28,831 bases of DNA from an uncultured Collinsella sp. (GTDB lineage Bacteria; Actinomycetota; Coriobacteriia; Coriobacteriales; Coriobacteriaceae), in the NCBI GenBank assembly GCA_958370785.1, contig CATXKN010000014.1, forward strand, positions 1 to 28,831, written 5' to 3'. The position numbers and the translations under genes are program-made. Positions 23,319 to 28,831 of the stretch are shown here, piece by piece; position 1 is the first letter of the stretch; each line of letters starts with the position of its first letter. Below the pieces are notes generated by a model. The model was not told where the DNA came from. It saw only the letters and a list, made by a program, of their open reading frames with translations, and searched no databases.

Positions 23319-24002
23319 ATGAGTGCTATGTCCTTGGATTTAACTCCCAAGGGGTCGGTCGAGATCGAGACGCTCGTAAACGGTCCCATTCAGACCAATA
23401 GCTATGCTGTTATCTCGGACAACGAGTGCGTGATTATCGACCCTGCGTGGGAAGGCGAGCGCCTGGTGGAGCATATTCGAGCCGAACATCCCGGCGTACG
23501 CGTGCTTGGCGCCGTATGCACTCATGGCCATGCCGATCATGTTGGTGGTGTTGCCGGCGTGCGAACCACCGTTGGCGAGGGCTGCCGGTATGAGCTGTGT
23601 GCTAAGGATGCGGCGGTGCCGCATGCGAACATCAAGGAACAGCGAGCTATGTGGGGCATTGAGACGCCCGACCCCGGGGAGCCGACGTGCCTGCTCGCCG
23701 AGGGCGATGCTATCGAGGTGGGCGATATCTGCCTGCAGGTGATCGAGACACCAGGGCATACGCCGGGCGGGATCGTCTTGTTCGCCGCCACCGAGCAGGG
23801 AAGCATCGCCTTTGTTGGCGACACCCTGTTCCCGGGCAGCCACGGCCGCACCGATCTTGCCGGTGGCGATGAGGCGGCGATTCTGCGCTCGCTCTCCAAG
23901 CTCGCCCGGCTTCTTCCGCCCGATACCGTTTGCCTAACCGGCCATGGCGATTCGACCACCATGGCACGCGAGCTCATGCAGAACCCTTTCATGCAGGTGT
24001 AG
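23319..24002 (+). CDS. Metallo-beta-lactamase-fold hydrolase (glyoxalase II-like)
   Basis: The 227-residue protein carries the metal-binding THGHADH signature in VCTHGHADHVGG (about residue 69), a second His in ETPGHTPGGIVLF (about 148), an Asp in FVGDTLFPGSHGRTDL (about 170) and a terminal LTGHGDST. This is the full ligand set for two metal ions in the glyoxalase II/YcbL group. It probably cleaves a thioester or a similar substrate in the cytosol; the true substrate is unknown. GAGAGGAGAGGGAC precedes the ATG. It lies 84 bp after rel. Confidence 0.87.
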   Translation: MSAMSLDLTPKGSVEIETLVNGPIQTNSYAVISDNECVIIDPAWEGERLVEHIRAEHPGVRVLGAVCTHGHADHVGGVAGVRTTVGEGCRYELCAKDAAVPHANIKEQRAMWGIETPDPGEPTCLLAEGDAIEVGDICLQVIETPGHTPGGIVLFAATEQGSIAFVGDTLFPGSHGRTDLAGGDEAAILRSLSKLARLLPPDTVCLTGHGDSTTMARELMQNPFMQV

Positions 24003-24032
24003 CTTTATAGTTAGCTTCTAAAGCACGAGAAG

Positions 24033-24110
24033 CGTCCAAACGTCAAGCTTATTTTTCCCCAACGGGTCAATTTCGTAGGGCAAACGGTCAAAAAAAAGTC
24101 TGTTTGGACG
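24033..24110. repeat. Separated inverted repeat upstream of fba
   Basis: CGTCCAAAC (24033-24041) and GTTTGGACG (24102-24110) form a perfect 9-bp inverted repeat 60 bp apart. The right arm lies 44 bp before the likely fba -10 box. Sites of this kind often bind a looping regulator. The 24003-24199 gap is otherwise noncoding. Confidence 0.4.
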
Positions 24111-24131
24111 ATATTCGTGAACAAACGAACG

Positions 24132-24159
24132 TTTATGCTCGGGTGCGCCGTGGTAAAAT
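24132..24159 (+). promoter_or_regulatory. Probable fba promoter
   Basis: TAAAAT (24154-24159) is preceded by TGG, giving an extended -10 element, with a weak TTTATG at -35 and 16-bp spacing. It lies 40 bp upstream of the fba start codon. Confidence 0.45.
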
Positions 24160-24199
24160 CTCAGGCGTTATCGGAGCAACCTTACAGGAGGTTTCTTTT

Positions 24200-25066
24200 A
24201 TGCTCGTCAACGCAGCAGACATGCTCAAGAAGGCTGAGGCCGGCAAGTACGGTCTCGGTGCCTTCAACACCAACAACCTCGAGTGGACCCTGGCTATTCT
24301 CCAGGCCGCCGAGGAGGCCAAGTCTCCGCTGATCCTTCAGTGCACCGCTGGTGCCGCTAAGTGGATGGGCGGTTTCAAGGTCTGCGCCGACATGGTCAAG
24401 GCTGCCGTCGAGGCCACGGGCGTTACCGTTCCCGTCGCCCTTCACCTCGATCACGGTTCTTACGAGGACTGCTTCAAGTGCATCGAGGCCGGCTTCACGT
24501 CCATCATGTATGACGGCTCTCACGAGGAGACCTTCCAGCTTAACCTCGACCGCACCAAGGAGCTCGTTGAGCTTGCCCACTCCAAGGGCATGTCCATCGA
24601 GGCCGAGGTCGGCGGCATCGGCGGCACCGAGGACGGCGTGACCTCCAGCGGCGAGCTCGCTGATCCTGCTGAGTGCAAGCAGATCGCTGACCTGGGCGTC
24701 GACTTCCTCGCCTGCGGCATCGGCAACATCCACGGCGTGTATCCCGCCGACTGGGCTGGCCTTTCCTTCGAGCGTCTGGGCGAGATCAAGGCTCAGACCG
24801 GCGACCTGCCCCTCGTTCTGCACGGTGGTACCGGCATCCCCGAGGATCAGATCAAGAAGGCCATCTCCCTGGGCATCTCCAAGATCAACGTCAACACCGA
24901 CCTGCAGCTCGTCTTCGCCAAGGGCGTCCGCGAGTACATCGAGGCTGGCAAGGATCAGCAGGGCAAGGGCTTTGACCCCCGCAAACTCCTCAAGCCTGGT
25001 CGCGACAACATCGTTGCCCGCACCAAGGAGCTCATGGAGGAGTTTGGCTCCGTCAACAAGGCGTAA
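24200..25066 (+). CDS. fba: Class II fructose-bisphosphate aldolase
   Basis: The 288-residue zinc enzyme cleaves fructose 1,6-bisphosphate into dihydroxyacetone phosphate and glyceraldehyde 3-phosphate in glycolysis. Family hallmarks include VALHLDHGSYEDC (about 80-92, His and Asp for zinc and catalysis), EAEVGGIGGTEDG (about 134-146), the DFLACGIGNIHGVY segment and LVLHGGTGIPEDQI (about 208-221), and the phosphate-binding SKINVNTDLQ. The start ATG 24200 is fixed by AGGAGG nine bases upstream; an upstream in-frame start would add 32 unrelated residues. The length is typical. A tagatose-bisphosphate aldolase of the same family cannot be excluded. The gene is highly codon-biased, as expected for an abundant protein. 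Confidence 0.92.
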   Translation: MLVNAADMLKKAEAGKYGLGAFNTNNLEWTLAILQAAEEAKSPLILQCTAGAAKWMGGFKVCADMVKAAVEATGVTVPVALHLDHGSYEDCFKCIEAGFTSIMYDGSHEETFQLNLDRTKELVELAHSKGMSIEAEVGGIGGTEDGVTSSGELADPAECKQIADLGVDFLACGIGNIHGVYPADWAGLSFERLGEIKAQTGDLPLVLHGGTGIPEDQIKKAISLGISKINVNTDLQLVFAKGVREYIEAGKDQQGKGFDPRKLLKPGRDNIVARTKELMEEFGSVNKA

Positions 25067-25088
25067 GTAGCGGTTTAACTTTCCCGCC

Positions 25089-25182
25089 GGAGGCCCCGTT
25101 TCCCCTACGCTGTTTCCCTCGCGCTCACCTGGCTTCGCCAGAAGTCGCGCGACGGAATCAGCTCCGGGGAAACGGGGCCTCC
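25089..25182. repeat. Long 17-bp inverted repeat with internal hairpin downstream of fba
   Basis: GGAGGCCCCGTTTCCCC (25089-25105) and its exact complement (25166-25182) enclose 60 bp that contain a CTGGC/GCCAG hairpin (25129-25141). The right arm is followed by TTTGTTAAC. It probably terminates fba, but the arms are much longer and the loop much larger than in a normal terminator. Its 94-bp length is close to that of the unrelated 92-bp repeat at 4991 and 6928. Confidence 0.7.
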
Positions 25183-25262
25183 TTTGTTAACTCGCTACAG
25201 GGTTACTGGGCAGAATTTATTTATTTATTGACTACCGTTCAGCGGTGTTGATGGCTCCTTTG

Positions 25263-25292
25263 TTGGGGCTTTCTTTTTTATCTCGGTACAAT
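25263..25292 (+). promoter_or_regulatory. Probable promoter of the transglutaminase-like gene
   Basis: TTGGGG and TACAAT are separated by 18 bp and lie 34 bp before ATG 25326. A TTGACT at 25228 is an alternative -35 without a matching -10. Apart from these the 25183-25325 gap holds nothing recognised. Confidence 0.4.
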
Positions 25293-25325
25293 GGGGGTTG
25301 TCTATCGTTCGACGCGGGAGTGGTT

Positions 25326-26759
25326 ATGGCTGTTGTTGATGTTTTGCCTGCTGATGGGAAGGTTATTGACGAAGGTCCTGTTGGTTGCTCTGTTGATGTT
25401 TGTTGTGATGATTTTCGTCATCTCGATATTGGTCTGCCGCCTGAGATTCTTCGACTTAAGGATGCTGGATATTTGACGCAGGCTGTTGCTGCCTGCGATC
25501 GCCTTCTGGAGCAGAACCCTGAGCCTTCGCTGGCTGCTTGTGTTCGTGCCGAGCGGTATCGCATGCTCGAGACGCCGCTTCATTTTTCGGTGTCGCGTGA
25601 TCGGGCCATTGCGATGATTCGCGAGGAGTGGCCTGATTTTACCGAAGAGCAGTTCGATGACCTGATTAATCGTAAGCGTATTGACTGGCGTTTTATCGAT
25701 GGCGAGCTGTTTGTTCTCGATAACTTCCTTGATTCGCTTCGCGTGTACCCCAAGGAGGTTCCGGGCCTGCGTCCCGATTCTACGGACGGCATCGCGCTGC
25801 GTAACCAGATGCTCAGGGAGATGGAGTCGCAAAACGGGTTGACGCGCGTCATCACGCTTAAGGCATCCGTGTCTGTCCCCGGGGCTCTGGAGGGAGAGTT
25901 TGTTCGCGCCTGGCTACCCGTTGCCGCCGCCTGTCGTCAACAGTCTCATATCGAGGTTCTCGATATGACGTCGGAGGGTACTGTTGCCTCTGAAAACGTT
26001 TCGGCTCGTACTGTCTCTTGGACATCTTCGACTGAACATTCATTCTCGGTGACCTATCGCTATCACATCGATGCCGCCTATTGCGATATCTATGGTGGCG
26101 CGCTCCCATCGCATACGTGCACGGATACGCCGCTGCCCGAGGACGCGTCCGAGGACCGACCGCACATTGCGTTTACGCCGTACCTGCGACAGTTGACGGA
26201 GCGTGTTATTGACGGGCTCGTCGATCCGCTCGATCGCGCTCGTGCTATCTATGATTACCTGACGCAGCATATCGACTATCGCTATCAGCCACCGTACCTG
26301 CTTTTGGGATCTATTGCCGACGACTGTGCGCATTCGCTCCGCGGCGATTGCGGCGTTATGGCGCTCACGTTTATCACCATGTGCCGCATCGCGGGCGTGC
26401 CTGCCCGTTGGCAGAGCGGCCTGTATGTTGCTCCCGATTCGGTGGGGCCGCACGATTGGGCTGAGTTCTATACGCCACAGACCGGTTGGCTTAACGCCGA
26501 CGTATCATTTGGTTCCTCGGCCCGCAGGATGGGGGAGGAGTGGCGTCGTCGTCACTACTTTGGCAATCTCGACCCGTGGCGTATGGTGGCCAACAACCGA
26601 TTCCAGGCTGAATTTGTGCCTGCTTTCGATGGTATGCGCGAGGATCCCTATGACAACCAGATGGGCGAGGCCTCGGTTGACGGACGTGGATGTCGTAAGC
26701 GGGAGATGTTACGCAAGGTTGAGCTTATCGAAATGCTCGAAGTTCCATTTTCGGACTAA
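25326..26759 (+). CDS. Transglutaminase-like cysteine peptidase domain protein
   Basis: From ATG 25326 the product has 477 residues. There is no signal peptide, so it is probably cytosolic. The C-terminal half holds a transglutaminase-core domain: catalytic Cys in LRGDCGVMALTFITMCRIAGVPARWQSG (about 344), His in GPHDWAEFYTPQTGWLNADVSFG (about 377), and the following Asp. The N-terminal region includes helical, possibly TPR-like segments (LPPEILRLKDAGYLTQAVAACDRLL), then a beta-rich domain with SVPGALEGEFVRAWLPVAA typical of this family. GGGAG lies 6 bases before ATG 25326; a further upstream GTG at 25245 would place the start inside the promoter. Codon use is more T-rich than in neighbours. 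The physiological substrate is unknown. Confidence 0.82.
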   Translation: MAVVDVLPADGKVIDEGPVGCSVDVCCDDFRHLDIGLPPEILRLKDAGYLTQAVAACDRLLEQNPEPSLAACVRAERYRMLETPLHFSVSRDRAIAMIREEWPDFTEEQFDDLINRKRIDWRFIDGELFVLDNFLDSLRVYPKEVPGLRPDSTDGIALRNQMLREMESQNGLTRVITLKASVSVPGALEGEFVRAWLPVAAACRQQSHIEVLDMTSEGTVASENVSARTVSWTSSTEHSFSVTYRYHIDAAYCDIYGGALPSHTCTDTPLPEDASEDRPHIAFTPYLRQLTERVIDGLVDPLDRARAIYDYLTQHIDYRYQPPYLLLGSIADDCAHSLRGDCGVMALTFITMCRIAGVPARWQSGLYVAPDSVGPHDWAEFYTPQTGWLNADVSFGSSARRMGEEWRRRHYFGNLDPWRMVANNRFQAEFVPAFDGMREDPYDNQMGEASVDGRGCRKREMLRKVELIEMLEVPFSD

Positions 26760-26798
26760 TCAACAGAAAGCTGTGATAAACTAACTCACGCATTACGT

Positions 26799-26885
26799 GC
26801 CCGAGTGGCGGAATTGGCAGACGCAGTGGACTCAAAATCCACCGTTGGCAACAACGTGCGAGTTCGAGTCTCGCCTCGGGCACCA
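26799..26885 (+). tRNA. tRNA-Leu (anticodon CAA)
   Basis: An 87-nt tRNA with encoded CCA. The acceptor stem GCCCGAG pairs with CTCGGGC, the anticodon stem GTGGA/TCCAC encloses loop CTCAAAA with anticodon CAA at 26833-26835 (reads UUG), and a long variable arm (about TTGGCAACAACGTGC) marks a class II tRNA-Leu. The T-arm GTTCGAGTC is typical. It is preceded by GATAAACT (26774-26781), a possible -10. Confidence 0.93.
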
Positions 26886-26893
26886 TACATGCA
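26863..26893. repeat. tRNA 3'-end direct repeat, copy 1 (part of tRNA-Leu)
   Basis: The last 23 bp of tRNA-Leu plus 8 bp beyond (31 bp in all) are repeated exactly at 27047-27077, 184 bp downstream. Duplication of a tRNA 3' end is the usual footprint of integrases that insert at tRNA genes. Confidence 0.8.
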
Positions 26894-26906
26894 AGTGAGC
26901 GTTCAA

Positions 26907-26927
26907 GGGGGTCAAGGCCCCCTTTTT
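26907..26927 (+). terminator. Terminator of tRNA-Leu
   Basis: GGGGG pairs with CCCCC around TCAAGG and is followed by TTTTT. It lies 21 bp beyond the tRNA 3' end. Confidence 0.75.
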
Positions 26928-26962
26928 CGTGCCGAACTCGCGTGAGCGCGCGGAGCGTTAAG

Positions 26963-27037
26963 CAAACAGGCCTGTGGCCTGTTTGTAGCGGAGCGTGGCG
27001 AGGTCGCCATGCGCCCGAAGCCCGGGGCTTCGCGAAG
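26963..27037. repeat. Hairpin-rich spacer between the duplicated tRNA ends
   Basis: CAAACAGGC/GCCTGTTTG (26963-26985) is a perfect 9-bp hairpin, GAAGCC/GGCTTC (27017-27031) a second, and CTTCGCGAAG (27028-27037) a palindrome. No gene was recognised here; ORFs across this stretch read through the tRNA and look spurious. Confidence 0.6.
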
Positions 27038-27046
27038 CGAAGGCCC

Positions 27047-27077
27047 TTCGAGTCTCGCCTCGGGCACCATACATGCA
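27047..27077. repeat. tRNA 3'-end direct repeat, copy 2 (att-like scar)
   Basis: An exact copy of 26863-26893. No tRNA body precedes it, so it is an orphan 3' end. The sequence beyond it (TTCAAGGGGG, GTCAAGGCCCC, TTTTTCGTG) also repeats the terminator after the real tRNA, with an insertion of G's. Confidence 0.8.
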
Positions 27078-27089
27078 CCTGCGCTTCAA

Positions 27090-27113
27090 GGGGGGGGGTC
27101 AAGGCCCCTTTTT
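27090..27113 (+). terminator. Duplicated terminator with a nine-G run
   Basis: A run of nine G's (27090-27098) pairs with CCCC (27105-27108) and is followed by TTTTT. It is the second copy of the tRNA terminator, with extra G's. The homopolymer may vary in length or be a sequencing uncertainty. Confidence 0.6.
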
Positions 27114-27146
27114 CGTGTACGTAATGTGATAGCGCGCGGTACGTGT

Positions 27147-27152
27147 TATTAT
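27147..27152 (+). promoter_or_regulatory. Probable promoter of the infC-rpmI-rplT operon (-10)
   Basis: TATTAT is preceded by TGT, an extended -10 element. A good -35 is not visible. It gives a leader of roughly 175 nt before infC. Confidence 0.4.
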
Positions 27153-27185
27153 TCGCAAGGCGTTGTTCCCGCAATGCCCTAAAGA

Positions 27186-27315
27186 GGAACCCGAGGGTTC
27201 CCACCTTTTGGCGCCAATGAGCAGCTGACTGGTCATACAACTTAGATTCCCTTCCTCATACCGAGGATGTCTATGTGTACGACCTGGTTGCAAAGAAGCG
27301 CCGGGTTATTTTTTT
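27186..27315 (+). ncRNA. Structured infC leader, candidate attenuator
   Basis: The long untranslated leader contains the hairpin GGAACCC/GGGTTCC (27186-27201). A second, competing pairing is possible: AACCCG (27188-27193) with CGGGTT (27302-27307), which is followed by A and seven T's (27309-27315). The two pairings share bases and so exclude each other, as expected of an attenuator. Leaders that sense IF3, L35 or L20 levels are known for this operon in other bacteria. The details here are inferred by eye. Confidence 0.45.
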
Positions 27316-27321
27316 ATGAAT

Positions 27322-27326
27322 GGAGG
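27322..27326 (+). promoter_or_regulatory. Shine-Dalgarno GGAGG that sets the infC start
   Basis: GGAGG lies eight bases before ATA 27335. An ATG at 27320 overlaps it and so cannot use it, and no other site precedes that ATG. This points to ATA as the true start codon. Confidence 0.65.
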
Positions 27327-27334
27327 TAGGGAAA

Positions 27335-27889
27335 ATAGCTAAGTCTGATGACACCCGCATCAACGACGAGATCACTGCATCTTCGTGCCGTTTGATTGGC
27401 GTCGATGGCTCTCAGCTCGGCCTGTTCGCCATCCGCGATGCCCAGCGCGTCGCTGACGATCAGGGTCTCGACCTGGTCGAGATCGCTCCCAACGCGGAGC
27501 CGCCGGTCTGCAAGGTCATGGACTACGGTAAGTTCAAGTACCAGCAGGCCATGAAGGCCAAGGCCGCTCGTAAGAACCAGTCTAAGGTCGAGGTCAAGGA
27601 AATGAAGTTCCGACCCAAGATCGACGTTGGCGATTACGAGACCAAGAAGGGCCACGTTCTGCGTTTCCTCAAGAAGGGCGCACGCGTTAAGATCACCATC
27701 ATGTTCCGCGGCCGCGAGATGGCTCACCCGGAGCAGGGTCTTAACGTTCTCGAGCGTCTCGCCGAGGATCTCAAGCCTTACGCTACGGTCGAGTCCAAGC
27801 CAAAGATGGAAGGCCGTAACATGCTTATGCTGCTCGCCCCGATTAAGGGCGCCTTCGATGAGGATAAAGCGGCAAGCGATACCAAGTAA
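27335..27889 (+). CDS. infC: Translation initiation factor IF-3, with a probable AUA start codon
   Basis: IF-3 binds the small ribosomal subunit, prevents premature joining and checks start-codon identity. The product (184 residues from ATA) begins AKSDDTRINDEI after the start, and shows the N-domain pattern LIGVDGSQLGLFAIRDAQRVADDQGLDLVEIAPNAEPPVCKVMDYGKFKY and the C-domain RFLKKGARVKITIMFRGREMAHPEQG. ATA 27335 follows GGAGG with eight bases of spacing, whereas the in-frame ATG at 27320 lies on the Shine-Dalgarno. In E. coli infC starts at AUU and IF-3 represses its own translation by rejecting it; a similar control is inferred here. It is the first gene of the operon, with rpmI 32 bp on. 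Confidence 0.9.
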   Translation: MAKSDDTRINDEITASSCRLIGVDGSQLGLFAIRDAQRVADDQGLDLVEIAPNAEPPVCKVMDYGKFKYQQAMKAKAARKNQSKVEVKEMKFRPKIDVGDYETKKGHVLRFLKKGARVKITIMFRGREMAHPEQGLNVLERLAEDLKPYATVESKPKMEGRNMLMLLAPIKGAFDEDKAASDTK

Positions 27890-27921
27890 CTAGTGTTCTG
27901 TAACCGATTAAGGAGTATTTC

Positions 27922-28113
27922 ATGCCTAAGATGAAGTCCCACAGCGGCACCAAGAAGCGTTTCCGCAAGACTGGTACCGGCAAGCTTATGCGCGCCAAGG
28001 CTTTCAAGAGCCACATCCTGAGCAAGAAGTCCACCAAGCGTAAGCGTGGCTTCCGTCAGGAGACCGAGATCGCCGCTGCCGACCGCAAGGTCATCAAGTC
28101 GCGTCTCGCCTAA
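27922..28113 (+). CDS. rpmI: 50S ribosomal protein L35
   Basis: The 63-residue, very basic protein has the L35 signature MPKMKSHSGTKKRFRKTGTGK at its N-terminus and LSKKSTKRKRGFRQ further on. AAGGAG seven bases upstream fixes the ATG. It lies between infC and rplT, the usual order. Confidence 0.96.
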   Translation: MPKMKSHSGTKKRFRKTGTGKLMRAKAFKSHILSKKSTKRKRGFRQETEIAAADRKVIKSRLA

Positions 28114-28159
28114 GTTCGCGTTCCCGTTTTTCGTTTTACCGTCTAGGAGTTGATAGAAC

Positions 28160-28519
28160 ATGGCACGTATTAAGCGCGCTGTTGCCGCCAAGAAGAAGCG
28201 CCGTACCGTTATGCACCGTGCGAAGGGTTACTACGGTGCCGCTTCGCGTACTTACAAGCATGCTAAAGAGCAGGTCCAGCACTCCCTGCAGTATCAGTAT
28301 CGTGATCGCCGCAACAAGAAGCGCGAGATCCGCTCTCTCTGGATCACCCGTATCAACGCTGCTGCCCGCCTGAACGACATCTCTTACTCTCAGTTCATGC
28401 ACGGCCTGAAGGTTGCCGGCATCGAGCTCGACCGCAAGGTACTGGCTCAGATGGCCTACGAGGACATCGAGTCCTTCAACGAGCTGGCTGCCATTGCCAA
28501 GAAGGCTCTCGAGGCCTAA
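28160..28519 (+). CDS. rplT: 50S ribosomal protein L20
   Basis: The 119-residue protein shows the L20 pattern: MARIKRAVAAKKKRRTVMHRAKGYYGAASRTYKHAKEQ, then QYRDRRNKKREIRSLWITRINAA and FMHGLKVAGIELDRKVLAQMA. It binds 23S rRNA and is needed for early assembly of the large subunit; in other bacteria it represses this operon. AGGAG precedes the ATG. It closes the infC-rpmI-rplT operon. Confidence 0.96.
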   Translation: MARIKRAVAAKKKRRTVMHRAKGYYGAASRTYKHAKEQVQHSLQYQYRDRRNKKREIRSLWITRINAAARLNDISYSQFMHGLKVAGIELDRKVLAQMAYEDIESFNELAAIAKKALEA

Positions 28520-28540
28520 TAGATTCTGTTGAATCGCTAG

Positions 28541-28577
28541 GGGAGTGTCGCACTGTGCGCGGCACTCCCTCTTTTTT
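28541..28577 (+). terminator. Terminator of the infC-rpmI-rplT operon
   Basis: GGGAGTG pairs with CACTCCC around an inner stem and is followed by TCTTTTTT. It lies 22 bp beyond the rplT stop codon. Confidence 0.85.
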
Positions 28578-28831
28578 ATCGAAAGCGCTGGTTTACATTG
28601 CTAAAAGCGCGGGTAGATAAACACTTACAGGTGACCGATCTCTATATATTCCTGAACCAAAGGGTCATCATCTGATACGTGCGGTCTTGCTGCACTCGAC
28701 TTTCTACTCCCTATATAGAAAGCCATAGATTGTGTAGGACTTGTGAAGAGTGGAATTGACGTCCCACACGGCTTCGCGGTCTGGCAATATATCTCCTTGC
28801 CGCGCGGCCCGGTGCAACCGGGAACCAGCGC
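28578..28831. other. Noncoding end of the window, possible leader of the next gene
   Basis: No gene was recognised on either strand in these 254 bp. There is a CTTTCTA/TAGAAAG hairpin (28700-28722) and a CCCGG/CCGGG hairpin (28808-28822) near the edge. The region could be the structured 5' leader of a gene beyond the window, but no riboswitch or T-box consensus could be matched. Confidence 0.35.

Noticed and set aside
24002..24056. Terminator after the MBL hydrolase gene
   Set aside because: Only weak AT-rich stems (GCTTTA/TAAAGC and AAGC/GCTT) are present before a five-T run; not convincing.
4991..25182. CRISPR array or other tandem repeat systems
   Set aside because: The repeats seen are single pairs far apart or simple hairpins. 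There is no regular spacing and no cas-like gene.
26725..27240. Minus-strand ORF of 171 codons and plus-strand ORF 26942-27124 across the tRNA region
   Set aside because: Both read through tRNA-Leu, its duplicated end and terminators. The peptides are typical products of tRNA sequence, and no ribosome site supports them.
28750..28831. Possible cobalamin riboswitch or T-box at the window edge (CCCGGTGCAACCGGG)
   Set aside because: The sequence recalls a GGTGNAANCC box but lacks the GGGAA upstream element and the spacing. T-box TGGNACCGCG is also absent. The region is cut by the window end.

Overview
The window looks like the chromosome of a high-GC Gram-positive gut actinobacterium, most likely Collinsella or another Coriobacteriia. 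The inference rests on GC-rich codon use, the compact liv operon, a long RecJ-helicase fusion protein, a single bifunctional Rel and an actinobacterial-style infC-rpmI-rplT cluster. The genus is inferred from general resemblance, not from a search.

Positions 1-4987 hold a complete branched-chain amino-acid type ABC importer (livK-livH-livM-livG-livF) closed by a strong terminator. Positions 4988-7051 hold a minus-strand gene for a secreted, membrane-anchored protein with a zinc-ribbon tail. It is bracketed by two copies of a 92-bp palindromic repeat. Positions 7052-8530 encode CutC and a GalT/HIT-like protein in one transcription unit. They converge on a BASS-family transporter gene on the minus strand (8561-9559).

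Positions about 9647-17401 form an integrated mobile element of about 7.75 kb with all genes on the plus strand. In order it holds a promoter with operator-like palindromes, two genes of unknown function (the second membrane-anchored), a secreted protein, a small cytosolic protein, two small membrane proteins, an FtsK/TcpA-like translocase, a GC-rich inverted-repeat region, an HUH rolling-circle Rep, a DUF3173-like protein and a tyrosine integrase. Near-identical 19-bp sequences (18/19) at its two ends are candidate attachment sites. The layout resembles actinomycete integrative elements and the regulatory/replication half of Tn916, but there is no recognisable mating-pair apparatus. This is the most unusual part of the window.

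Positions 17402-24002 return to chromosome: a RecJ nuclease fused to a RecQ-like helicase, preceded by a possible 21-codon leader ORF, then rel and a metallo-beta-lactamase-fold hydrolase. Positions 24003-26760 hold fba with a very long inverted repeat downstream, then a transglutaminase-like protein. A tRNA-Leu(CAA) follows, and 184 bp downstream its 3' end is duplicated, which looks like the scar of a lost integrated element. The window closes with infC (which appears to start at a rare AUA codon behind a structured leader), rpmI and rplT, a terminator, and about 250 bp in which no gene was recognised.
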